Source: Neoceratodus forsteri (lineage: Eukaryota > Chordata > Ceratodontiformes > Ceratodontidae). Taken from it: DNA of 64,000 nt. The notes under the pieces are model-generated. The model searched no databases and was not told where the DNA came from. It saw only the letters and a list, made by a program, of their open reading frames with translations. Below, in pieces: positions 44,870 to 55,478 of the stretch. How positions within the stretch are numbered: position 1 is the first letter of the stretch; every line of letters starts with the position of its first letter. The DNA lies in contig CM028131.1 in the NCBI GenBank assembly GCA_016271365.2, forward strand, positions 171,000,501 to 171,064,500, written 5' to 3'. The translations under genes were made by a program, and so were the position numbers.

Positions 44870-46400
44870 CCTGTTTAAGGACTTCTTCCCTAATGGGGCA
44901 AGATGAAGCCTGTCCTTGGCATATAGTCCCTTATCCTCCCAAACTCCATTCCAGTTCCCTAACACCCCCAACCCACTCTCTTCACCCCACTTCCTGAGCC
45001 AGTCATTAACCTCTGTGAGCCTTCATTTTTTTCTCCACTGAGGCCTTTGGTACTGGCAATATCTCCGAAAAGGAAATGTTGCATCCATTATCCCGACAGA
45101 CTCTGGCAAGTTCTTGGAACCTTGCTTGGATTTCTAAAATGCTATTTCCCTCTAGATCGTTAGTTCCCAAATGCACCAGGAAATCCGGTTTCCCTCCACA
45201 ATCCCTAACCATTTCATACACCATGAACTTTGCTCTGTGCACTGTCAGCCCAGAGATACTCACTACCTTCACCTGGCTATGGCATCCACCCCCCTGTCCC
45301 TCCCACTGGATACCCCTAATCATCGAGTCTCCCAATAACAGAACCTTAACACCGCCATCATCCTTATGGTTACCTCCACTATGCCCTCTCAGCCCCCCAT
45401 CCCCCCTTTATTCATGATCTCAATTCCATGGGAGTCTTCCTGCCTTATTAGAGACCCCCTTGTCACCCTCCCCTTTCTGCCTCCCTCGTTATTTTGCCCA
45501 CTTAACTCAAACCCCCTCTGAATAGGTGTCCCCTTTAACCCTCTCTTATCCAACTATTTATCCTGGCCCTGAAGTTTGCCCTTCCCCCACACCGCCATCC
45601 TCCCCGCTTGTAATAGTACCCCTGCCTCCAGAGGCTCTCTGTGGGTCCCCTTTAGCTAGGGCCCCATCCTTGGTACTGACCCCCCTGCTGAAGGGGGGCT
45701 CCTATCCCACCTCCTTGTCTCCCAGTTTCTCTCCAGTCATGCTGTCCTCCCTCATGTCTGCAATATGTTGCATCTCCCCCATTTGCTTAACATTTATGCT
45801 TTCCCTTCTCCCTCTGGGACTATTTCTATCCTTTCCATTGCCGGTCTGTGATGCACTATGGGTATCCGACTCCCTCCCCCCGGCCTCTGTATAAGTTTCC
45901 TCATTTCCACCAACCCCTTCCTCCCCCTCTAGGTTGCTTAGTAGCTCAAATTTATTGTGACACTCTATGTCAGCCTCCATCAAGTAACCGAGTTTCCCTG
46001 ACTGCACCTCTAAACTGCCCTCTTCTTCCCCTCTTGCTCTGTTCACCTTAGGAGCTCCCTTCCCACAGTCTGCTGTTTTAGGCTTCCGCACAACAGCCCC
46101 TCCTGACTCTTCCCCCTCCACTCTCTTTGTATTCAGAGTGTTCACCCCGTACGCCTTCCTTTTAGCGTCAATATCCCTATCTAAGGGTCCTCTGTCCCTA
46201 ATATCCCCCCTCCTGCTTGCTGTAACATAATGTCCTGTAATTTCAGAGCATTGCCCGAGCCTCCCCTCAGCCCCACCCTTCTGCTGCCCATATCCACACC
46301 CCTTATCCTTGGACCCCCCCCAGCTCCCCCAGCTTACTCCTTAAACAATATACCTCACTCCTGATACAAGATAGCTGTCTACAGAGTGGGCAGCCTCCCT
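44870..46400 (-). pseudogene. CR1 ORF1 with SGNH esterase domain
   Basis: The N-terminal part (near 46300-46400) has a Cys cluster, GCPLCRQLSC, followed by a leucine-rich helix. A hydrophilic linker follows, with NKFELLSNLEGEE (about 45960). The esterase domain contains GDSMIRG (nucleophile Ser block, about 45310-45335), VHLGTNDLEG (block III Asn) and KDRLHLAP (Asp-His block, about 44900-44920). All three catalytic blocks of the CR1 ORF1 esterase are therefore present. A frameshift near 45006 separates the first part from the Asp-His block. The enzyme's role in CR1 biology is not settled; lipid binding or membrane crossing has been proposed. Confidence 0.82.
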
Positions 46401-46843
46401 CTCTCCAGGCCCAATTGAGAATTATTGCCATCCCACAGCTTGTGCAGCCTACAACCCTTCCGAAGATGCCTGTCATGGTGGAATATGGCCACTCTGTTTA
46501 TCCCCCTCTGTTTATAATGGCACACCCCCTTTTCTCAGTCCCTTTCCCCTTGAATACAGTTTCTCTCTATACTGACTGCAGTTATTTACAAACCCAGTTT
46601 CAACCCCACCAATAAAGTTCCCAAGTCTCACAAACACATGCAGTCCAGTGTGTGTTCAGTCCCACTAACAGCGTGTGTATGCAGACATCAGGTACCGTAT
46701 GATGTCACAGGCCCACCAGCTCCTGTTGCTTCGAATTTCAGTCCCAAACAGAAATACTCAGCCCTTCAATCCCAACCCCCAGTGGCTTTTCAGTATTTAA
46801 GAAAGCCTACAAAACAGGGTGGCTGGGAGGGCTCTTACCAACG

Positions 46844-47371
46844 CCAGGCAAACAACACATTTAAATTTCACTCTAATTATCACTGCCAAACAACTGTTCC
46901 CAAGCCTCAAAAGTACAATATCACAGCCCAAGTAACAGTTCTAACTCAAGGTAATAATTTTTAACACATAGAACTAATTTCACTTACAAAACTATTCAAA
47001 TATTTCAGTTAAAACAGAATATAACCCCAGACCTCTGTCCTTACCAGCCTCCTGCTTATGTTCCCAAGTGAACAATGAAAGACAAGGTAATTCCTGTTAA
47101 AGACAAGGTAATTCCTGTTAATGTCCCCTCCCCCTAACACCAGGCAAACAACACATTTAAATTTCACTCTATTTATCACTGCCAAACAACTGTTCCCAAG
47201 CCTCAAAAGTTACAATATCACAGCCCAAGTAACAGTTCTAACTCAAGGTAATCATTTTTAACACATAGAACTAATTTCACTTACAAAACTATTCAAATAT
47301 TTCAGTTAAAACAGAATATAACCCCAGACCTCTGTCCTTACCAGCCTCCTGCTTATGTTCCCAAGTGAACA
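46844..47371 (-). repeat. Two 233-bp 5' monomers of the CR1
   Basis: 46844-47076 and 47140-47373 are identical except for about three differences, with a period of 296-297 bp. The 63-bp linker contains two direct copies of AAAGACAAGGTAATTCCTGTT. The outer monomer ends at the element's 5' boundary, so in transcription order the CR1 starts with monomer-linker-monomer. The arrangement resembles tandem promoter monomers of some rodent L1 elements. Promoter function is inference. Confidence 0.85.
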
Positions 47372-49795
47372 ATATGACCTGGCAAATACTGACTGGTCCT
47401 TTATCTCCCAAACTTCAGCTACAGATTCTGCTCTGGAGTACTTCAAATCTAGGTTCTTGGATGTCTGGGACTACTATGCTGCTCTTAGTCATACCCAAGT
47501 GAGGGGTGTTCATCTGCCCTGGATATCAGCTGACCTTATGGACCGCCTCAGGGCCAGGGACCAGGTGTGGAAGTCTTTCAAGGCCTCTGGAAGTCCAACA
47601 GATCACCTAAAGTATCGTTGTCTCCATAATGCCTGCATGAGATTACTCCGCCAGCCAAAAGCCAATCACTTCAAAGCCTCCTGCTTTACTGATTTAACCC
47701 ACCCATCTAAATTCTGGAAGGTGGTTAAATCAATATTCTCCCTCCCACCCAACCTCCCACCCCTGTCCTTGTCATCAGCAGGAACTCCATTTCTGACCCC
47801 CTTTCAGTGGCCACCGAGTTTAACTCATTTTTCACTAACTGTGCCTCAGCACTTTTGTCTTCCCATCTGACAGACCCACCTAATGCTACTAGCCCAACCC
47901 CCCATGCCCAATCTGCAACCCCTTCACCTTCCTTCACATTTTGCCTTGTCACTACAGCACATGTGCTTGCTGAACTCCTCGTCCTTAACCCCTCCAAAGG
48001 GAAATGCCCCTTGGGACTGGACTCCAAAATGCTCTACTTGTCAGCCCCCCCATCATCAGCCTGTTGGCTGCACTATTCAACCTCTCCCTCTCCCTCTCCC
48101 TCACTTCCATCCTGTCAGAGTGGAGGCACACCACAGTTATTCCCCTTCCTAAGGGTGGTGGCCCCTCCTCTCCTGATAACTACTTTCCCATCTCCCTCCT
48201 CCCTATATTAGCTAAGATGCAGGAGCACCTCCTCCTCTCACAATTCTCCTCCTTTCTTGGCTCCTCTTCCTTCTTCTCTCCTTACCAGTCTTGTTTTAGG
48301 AAATCCCACTCCACCACCACCTCTCTCCTAAGGCTCACCTATGCCATACTTACAGGTATGGATAAAGGTCATATAACCTCAGCTATGTTTATCAATCTGG
48401 TGAAAGTGTTTGACACTGTTTCTCATGCCCTCCAACTATCTAATCTTTCTCGCAGGGCTCTCTAGTGAGGCCACCAGTTGGTTCCACTCCTACCTGACCA
48501 GCAGGTCCCAATCTGTCAGAATTGGCAACAATAACTCTGTTGCTCTCCCAGTGACCACTGGTGTTCCACAAGGCTCAGTCCTTGGCCCACTTCTGTTCTC
48601 CATTTTTCTTAATGATCTGCCCTCTGCCTACCCAGACTCTTCCATCCACATGTATGTGGGTGATACTGTGCTGTATACATCCGGACCCACAGCCTCTGAT
48701 GTGGCAACCAGACTAGAGAAGGACTTCAGTGATGTCCAACTCTGGTTTTGCTCCAATCAGTTGTTTCTCAATGCCAAGAAAACAGTCTCCCTAACCTTTG
48801 GCATGAAGCAGAGACTTTCTCAGCTCCCCTCAAGCCCCTCCTTCCTGGAGGCCTGCTCCTCCTTTAGATATCTCGGGGTCTGACTAGACCAGCATCTCGA
48901 CTTTTCTGTACATGTTGAAGTTATCCATAGAATGTTACATCTCAAACTGGGTGCCCTATACCGTAACCTGGGTTGCACCCCGCTGCCAGCTCGCTGGTCA
49001 ATTGTACAGAAAATGATTCTTCCTATCTTTGACTATGGTGATATAGTCTATAGTGCTGCTCCTAAGTCCAACCTAGCCAGACTGGACTTTCTCTTCTACT
49101 CTTTGTGTCGCTACACCCTTGACTGTCCTTCCTCCACCTATCACTGTGCCCTCTACCAGTCTATGGAGCCCCCCTTCCTCCAAAATCAGTGACAGTCCCA
49201 CTGCATAAGCTTCATGGCTAAATTTTGGTCCCAGACCCTCCCATCCTACCTCAGTGCAGTCCTGTCAGCCCAAGCACCTCCAGTGTATGCACTCAGGAAC
49301 TTCAACTCTCACCTACTGTCTGTTCCACTTATGTCCACTGCCACTGGTCAGGCAGCATTCTCATCTTGGATGCCCAAACCGTGGAATTCTCTTCCAGAGG
49401 CTATTCAGCACTTTACCTTCTCTCAGCACCTTAACTCCCTCCTTAAAACTTACTTCAACACCTCCTACACATGCACATGACCCATTTCTCAGAACTGGGG
49501 CTTAGTTGTCCATGTATCCAGTGATTACCAAATTACTGTGTTCACTACTTCTGTACAATGCATTTGATCCTGTAATTATCCAACTACTATTGCACTATGT
49601 ATTGTCTGTAATTGTCCATCTCTTCTATTGCACTATGTAATGTATGAACTATTTTGTACTTTTGAAGAGTCTCTATGGTGTACCTTAATTGTATATCCTC
49701 ACCTCTTCCTCAGGACACATCTGGAATTGAGCAGTAGTCTGCTCAGTATGCCTTCCTGGTAAAACTTTTAAATAAATGCATAAATAATGTCTTAG
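47372..49795 (+). mobile_element. L2-like LINE, right part
   Basis: This continues the element interrupted at 41667. It runs from the linker through RT to the 3' end AAATAAATGCATAAATAA near 49770-49795. The 3' tail, CTTCCTGGTAAAACTTTTAAAT, is related to the tail of the SINE at 21958-22147. It ends directly against a copy of an anonymous dispersed repeat. Confidence 0.85.
47380..49480 (+). pseudogene. L2-like linker, reverse transcriptase and C-terminus
   Basis: Motifs in order: LPWISADLMDRLRARDQVWK, CMRLLRQPKANHF and FWKVVKSIF (linker); KSHSTTTSLLRLT; TTGVPQGSVLGPLLFSIF; a catalytic box degraded to YVGD where YADD is expected; LNAKKTVSLTFG; FRYLGV; LPIFDYGDIVYSAAPKSNL; and WNSLPEAIQHFTF. The replaced catalytic residue and several frame breaks (47870, 48465, a TGA at 48883) show it is inactive. 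The 3' end shares general layout with the copy at 34.8-37.7 kb. Confidence 0.85.
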
Positions 49796-50045
49796 AATAA
49801 GAACACAAACTATGTCTGGACATTCATTATAACCTCAAAATAGTTATGTGTAGCAAAATAATGAATGGTATAAATTATTGAATGTAAAATTAATGGAAGT
49901 CACTTGCAAGATATGCTCAGTAGCTTTATACGTTGTCACTTCTTAAATTTTTATTTTTTGGTATGCACACTTATTGCACACATTTTGTAATCAATTAATT
50001 ATTGATTAATGATTTGCACTATAGGTTGTACAACGTGTCCAGTCT
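49796..50045 (+). repeat. Anonymous dispersed repeat, copy B
   Basis: Matches the reverse complement of 29690-29965, sharing AATAAGAACA, ATGTCTGGAC, TATGTGTAGCAAAA and TCAATTAATTATTGATTA. It begins immediately after the L2-like tail, so either the LINE inserted into it or it is truncated there. Confidence 0.75.
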
Positions 50046-50462
50046 CAAATAACCTTGGAGGGAACACCCTATGGCACAAAAAGTATAGGATGTCTGTGGC
50101 TGTTTGTCCTGTACCACCTGTGTCGATATGTCTGATTGAGATTTTTTTTTTTGCACAAATAAATAAAGATGATACTCCTGATAATCTGTCCCAGTATTGG
50201 TATATTCATCCTATAAGGTATACCCATGTTCATGTTTGGCTGACTGCTGGTTATTGTTGCATTATTAAAATTGACAGCATATCAAGCACCATACAGACCC
50301 AGGAGCAGTTATTTTACCTTCCACTTCAGTACTGTACTTCCTTATTCAAATGCTTTCACCACCTCATTGCACTGCAAATCCGTACTTAAGAACTTTTGAT
50401 TATAGGAACAAACAAGATGTTACTGTGAAAGTTCTGAAAATCAAGTTTTTGCTGTACTTGGA
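50046..50462. other. Stretch without a recognised gene
   Basis: A motif-free frame of 126 codons (50009-50389) overlaps the anonymous repeat. It may be an unrecognised part of the same repeat. Nothing else is supported. Confidence 0.4.
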
Positions 50463-51065
50463 ATCATAGAAACAATGATTGTGTCAGCAGAATAAAAAAC
50501 AGAAGTCCATCCAGTATTCCCATTCCATTGCATAGCTTCATGCTCAGCCTAATGTTGGGCTGCATTTAAAGATTTGATACTGTACTCTAGCACTAGTAGC
50601 TTATTGTAAACCCCTTCCTGAGGGTATTGCTTCCCCTCTTAGCATGTCTTTCGGCCCCATTATTTCCTTATACAGTATGTGTCTAATCCATGTTTAAACC
50701 CATTCACAGTTTTGGCTTCAACCACCTCTTTGAGCAATCTGTTCTATGCATCCACTACCCACTGTGTGAAGAAGAACATTCTAATTTCTTTTCTGAATAC
50801 CACCCCCCCACTTCCACCAGTCTCCATCCATATCCTCTTGGCATTGTGTTCTCCCTGCTAAAATGTGTCCTCTCTGGACAGTCTATTCCATTTGTCCACC
50901 ATCCACTTTCATGTTCCTCCTGAATCACCTCCCTCCATTCCACATTTACCTACCAGCCCCTTTATAAAGAAAAACTTTCTAATGCACCACCCGAATCACA
51001 TCCCTTCCCTTACCATTCTCCACCAGTATTCTCTTGTCACTGTCTCTTCCCAGTTAAAATAATCA
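50463..51065 (-). mobile_element. Ancient CR1 3' fragment
   Basis: AATCATAGAAACAATGATT near 50463 looks like a decayed CR1 3' end. The signature equivalent to GCATCCACTACCCACTGTGTG in the young copies is present near 50745, and related pieces recur near 50890 and 50970. The latter suggests internal duplication of the segment. Coding content is unreadable. Confidence 0.6.
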
Positions 51066-51955
51066 TGAACTATATGTTCATACATGTTTCATAAACATTT
51101 AATGAATTCAACTCATCAACATTCATCATGCATGCATCAAACTGTTTATGAATTCTGAGTGAACATTATGTGATACTCAGTTTATTTCTCTAATTTCTAA
51201 CAAACAAGAGGTGAAAAAAGTCAATATGTGCATCTGATTTCTTTATAGATGTTTATATGTGAAAATCAGGTTAAGTATAAAGACCATGTATTTTTTTGTT
51301 TATTATGTATTCTATGTATTGTTTCCACTCTTCACCTGCCCCAGTCCAGAACACGCATGTGCATATTTGGAGGCACGTGCATGTGTGGAGGCACATGTGT
51401 GCCGCATTCCAAGATGCCCTCCTGACTTGCCGCCCCCTCCTGCCTTTAAATTCTGCTGGCATAGGGCTAAGACATTATGCAAAAATATGTAAATTATTAC
51501 CACTGACATATATTTCAAGGTGTATATTATTTCGAGTTAATTTTACAATTCTCATTTTGGATGCAAACAGTTTAATATTCCGGGTGGTCTAAAAAGTTGT
51601 CACTGTGAACAATGTTTCAAAACCTTATATATCATTCAAATATGCATCACCACACCTATTAAGAACAACTATGTGTATATATATTTGTACACTTATCCAA
51701 AATAATTATTGATTTAATGATGAGTGTCCAAGGCTGATTTTCTGGATGTTGGGTTGACCAGCTCAAATTCTTTCTGTTGGGTTACACAAATATTTTCCAA
51801 ACAATAGACAAAATGCTCCATTTCTAAGTTGGCGTGCTAAACATAAACAAATATATGCAAATGTGCAGGATACTCCTAATAAATATTGTGATAAAAATTG
51901 AAACTTCAAATATTATAAGTATATAGTCCATTCCAACTGTTGTTGTCACAGACAA
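51066..51955. other. Stretch without a recognised gene
   Basis: Mostly AT-rich with no recognised coding region. A patch rich in GTGCATGTG-type alternating purine-pyrimidine sequence lies near 51350-51410. The edge of the anonymous repeat begins by about 51960. Confidence 0.45.
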
Positions 51956-51959
51956 ATAC

Positions 51960-52260
51960 TCAGTGGTTTTGGAGCTCAAATCGAATACAGTACAGAAGAA
52001 CCTATGCAAAACTATGCATTTTGGAATTCTACAGGATGTACCAGTTCCAGAGCTACCACACTTATGTACCTTTACAACAGAGGTCTGGCAGAAATAGGGC
52101 CTAAACACATTATGATTCTAAGTTTAGTCTGCAGGGGATGCATTTTCTTCCATAATGGAAAATACATAGCATTGCTTTTCTGGCTTGTATGAATCTGGAA
52201 AATCTTGTTGTCATAGGAAAAGTATATATTTTCTGAAACTGCATAAAAAAGTGGATCTGT
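51960..52260 (+). repeat. Anonymous 57-kb-type repeat, copy 1
   Basis: Shares with the three units at 57349-58445 the ordered landmarks CACTTATGTACCTTTACA, CAGAGGTCTGGCAGAAATA, CCATAATGGAAAATACA, AGCATTG and AGGAAAAGTATATATTTTC. Orientation is the same. The family is unknown to me and has no coding potential. Confidence 0.8.
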
Positions 52261-52490
52261 TTTTGATCTTTTCAGTCCACACAGTCTTCCTTGAATCTGA
52301 CCCTACCAACCTTGAGAGATGGTGAAAGAGATAAAGACAAAGAAACAAAGACACAAAAAGAACCTCCAACAAAGCTACAGGAAATGAAGAGGGCTAGCAC
52401 TACCAGCAGCCACTACAAGGAAATAGTGCCAGGGTGGAAGGGAGGGAGAGAGGCATAAAGTAATGTCACTGTGGTGAATTGAGATGATCG

Positions 52491-52575
52491 CATGTGCTTC
52501 AATTCTACTGTGAAAGGACAAAGCCTAGGTATCTAATCATGTGGTTCCAGAGCCCCTTCTCTCTCTGTGTAATAA
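52491..52575. repeat. Dispersed repeat, copy 2
   Basis: Matches 2140-2230: CATGTGCTTCAATTC, GAAAGGACAAAG, then TTCCAGAGCCCC. It lies between a copy of the anonymous repeat and a LINE tail. Confidence 0.65.
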
Positions 52576-52578
52576 CCA

Positions 52579-53838
52579 GACACTTATTTATTTATTTATT
52601 GAATACAAGGAATTTAATACATTTGAACTAGCAGCTCATTTACAAAGGCTCTGCATCAATTTACAGGGGTAGACAAATACAGCAGGGTAACAGAATATAT
52701 AGGAAACAAGCTAAGATAACAGACAGCAAGCAATGTGCATGAAAAAAAACATTGTGTACAACAATTCCAGTGTTTAACAATTGGAGGTTTAAAACTAAAT
52801 ACAGTACAAATAGGTACCATAGTCAGGCAGTGGATAACAGATACGCAGTTCAGATATGTTCATTTACCAAATTTTGCTAAAATCTTGGTGGGCAGATATG
52901 CTTGGTAGGGCATGTGGAAGGAGGGAAGGATGGGAAGGGGGAAGCAACATAGAGGTCTTGTTGGATGGATGGAGGGAAGAGGAGAGAGGTCGGAGTAAGG
53001 AATTAATTGCTGAGCTCACAGTCACACTTAGAGTTCCTGGATGCTAAGTGGGCCCCTCAATAAAGTTTTGAATTGTCCAATTTTTGTGCAGGACAGAAGA
53101 TCAGGGCTGAGAGAGTTTAGCAGGGTTAGAGCCGTATAGGCAAATGATCATTGCCCCACAGAGATCCGATGGAAAGGAACTTTCAGTAGCTGGCTCTCAG
53201 AATTTCTGGTATTCCTGGACCTGGTATTGGGGAGGAGAAGGCCTTCAACCCCAGGGGAAGTGAGGCCTAAGGCAGCCTTTTTCACTAGGAGGCAGATTTG
53301 ATATTGAATGCTAGCATCTAAGTTGAGCCAGCCCATGCAAGACTAAAGCTCACAAGCATGTGTCCGGTGATGGGCCTGCAGAATCAGTCTGCAGGCTTTG
53401 TTGAGAGTAACCCTGATTCGGTGTAGGGTTGAATCAGTTGCTGCTCCATAAACCACTAGCCCATAGTTGATGATAGGGGAGACAGAACTAGATACTGCAA
53501 GTCTAAGCACATCCTCGGTGAGTCAGTGTCTGTGTTTGTACAGCATCCTGATTCTTGCATTGACAGTCCTAGATAGTCCCTCAATATGATATGAGAAGGA
53601 GAGGGTGCTGTCAAGTGTAACACTGAGGTACTTAAAGGAGTGGTCCATGTCCAGTATTTCATTATTGCTATTGCGAATCTGAAGTTGATGGGATTTGTGG
53701 TGATTTTGAGAGGAGGGGAAAAGCATGGTCTTTGTCTTCTTACAATTAACAAGAAGTTTATGTTGCAGTAACCAGGATTCTACTGCTGAGAAACTGGTCT
53801 GCATTTGCTCTCCAAGTGCAGTCGGGACATTCACATAC
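52579..53838 (-). mobile_element. L2-like LINE fragment with TAAA tail
   Basis: On the minus strand the 3' end carries a TAAA repeat (plus-strand TTTATTTATTTATT at 52582-52598). Upstream the minus strand encodes VESWLLQHKLLVNCKKTK, FKYLSVTLDSTLSFSYHI and RIRMLYKHRH (53523-53834), then INYGLVVYGAAT and TALTLLNSLSP. These are L2-type post-catalytic blocks. It is 5'-truncated before the palm and is followed by a fragment of the anonymous repeat at about 53880. Confidence 0.8.
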
Positions 53839-54040
53839 CTTCGCTATGCAGCCATAAAAACTCGTTTTAAGCTCAAGTAACAGCCCATTACCCAAATGTT
53901 TGCTACCCATAATCCTTCACTATATACTGTACTCAGAACTATACTCATAGTTTAAGTCAAACAGAAGACTTTGTTTGTCCATAATGTCTGACTCCCCTAA
54001 ACAAGGGGGAATTATGCTCTTATCTTCAGTAGATAATCAT

Positions 54041-55478
54041 CTAATTTTTTTTTAAAACACCCATACTATTAGAATCAATCATTTCTGAAGGAAGTTTGTT
54101 CCAAATGCTCATAATTTGATTGTTGAAAAAATGTCTGCTCCTGTTATTATGTGGAAAAGTTAGCTTAATTTGTTTACTATGACTCCTAAAATAGAAATTT
54201 CGAGTTGAGTAACATATGCCCCTCTCATCCAACATCTGTACATCTTTGGAAATGTGATACATATAAAGCAAATCCCCTCTCAAACATCTATTCTCCAAGC
54301 TGTATAAATTCAAAATCTGCAGTCTGTCCTCGTAAGGAACCCCTGTCATCCCCCTGATCATTTTAGCCATCCTTTGTTGGACTCCCTCAATAGCATTTGT
54401 ATCTTTCCTCAAGTACAGATTCCATAGGGGATTACAATAATCAAGGTGTGGTCGGACCAGTGCTCTGTACAGTGGTAGAATACACTCCCTATGTCTTGAT
54501 GTAAATGAGTGACATATCATACCAATAACTCTATTGGTCTTGGTTACTATTTCCTTACAATGGCCTGAAAAGGTAAGGTCGTTGCCAATTAAAATACCCA
54601 GGTCTCTTTCCTGGGTTACTGGTTTCAATATATGATTATTAAGATAATAGTCCTCATTAGAATTATTAGCCCCCAGATGCAATACAACACACTTATCCAT
54701 GTTAAACTGCATTCCATCTTGATCTGCCCATCTTTGTAGTTGTAACAAATCTTGTTGTAATTCATTAACTATTTGTATATTCCCCCACATTAACACACAA
54801 TTTAGAATCATCTGCAAACTTAACACAGTGATTTTTTAATGTGTCGTTCATGTCATATATAAACAGGTTGAACAGAACTGGACCCAGGACAGACCCCTGA
54901 GGCACTCCACTATCGACCGGTCTCTGTTCAGATGGATAACCCCTCAATCTTACTCTCTGCATTCTATTATCCAACCAGTTTCTTACCCAATTAATGATAT
55001 ATTTATCTATACCCACATTTACCATCTTGGCTATCAAAAGTGAATGTTGGACCTTGTCGAACACCTTCTGGTAATCTAAGTATATAATATCAACTGGGAA
55101 ATTATTTTCCAACATTTTGCTAACCCTGTTGTAGAAGACAAGCAAATTTGATAGACAGGATCTATTTAATTTGAAACCGTCTGGGGTATTATCTTTTATA
55201 TGTTTACTTTCAAAGTCTCTTTCCAACCTATCTTTTAATAATGATTCAAAGACTTTACCCAGTATGGAGGTTAGTCTTCTAGGCCTATAGTTTACCATCT
55301 CAGACCTACTCCCCTTTTTGTATATTGGCACTACCTCAGCCCTTCTCCAGTCCCCTGGGACATCCCTGGTTGTCAAGGTCATATTAAATAATTTATACAA
55401 AGGTTCAACTAGCCAATCTTTTATTTCTTTCAATATTTTTGGCTGTAAGTTGTCTGGTCCCGCAGATTTTGATATCAA
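54041..55478 (-). pseudogene. CR1 reverse transcriptase and C-terminus
   Basis: Two long open stretches (237 and 261 codons) overlap with a frame change near 54800. They contain SAGPDNLQPKILKEI, VPGDWRRAEVVPIYKKGS, YLDYQKVFDKVQHSLL (Lys-Val where Lys-Ala is usual), [66 protein letters not shown] and WNKLPSEMID. Apart from the frameshift at the FADD box region the motifs are well kept. Confidence 0.9.

Larger units (their letters stand above)
41668..47371 (-). mobile_element. Near full-length CR1 LINE, 5.7 kb
   Basis: Inserted into the L2-like LINE with ATAT on both sides (41664-41667, 47372-47375). The 3' end is three copies of the octamer ACTAACAT, the octameric tail typical of CR1. On the minus strand it has a 5' region with two 233-bp monomers, ORF1 with a Cys cluster and an SGNH esterase domain, and ORF2 with endonuclease and RT. 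Lesions are few, so the insertion is fairly recent. Its 3' tail differs from that of the CATAGAAACATAG CR1s, so it is a separate CR1 family. Confidence 0.9.

Noticed and set aside
50009..50389. 126-codon frame after the L2-like tail
   Set aside because: It overlaps a non-coding dispersed repeat and has no motif; the homologous copy at 29.7-30.0 kb does not keep the frame open.
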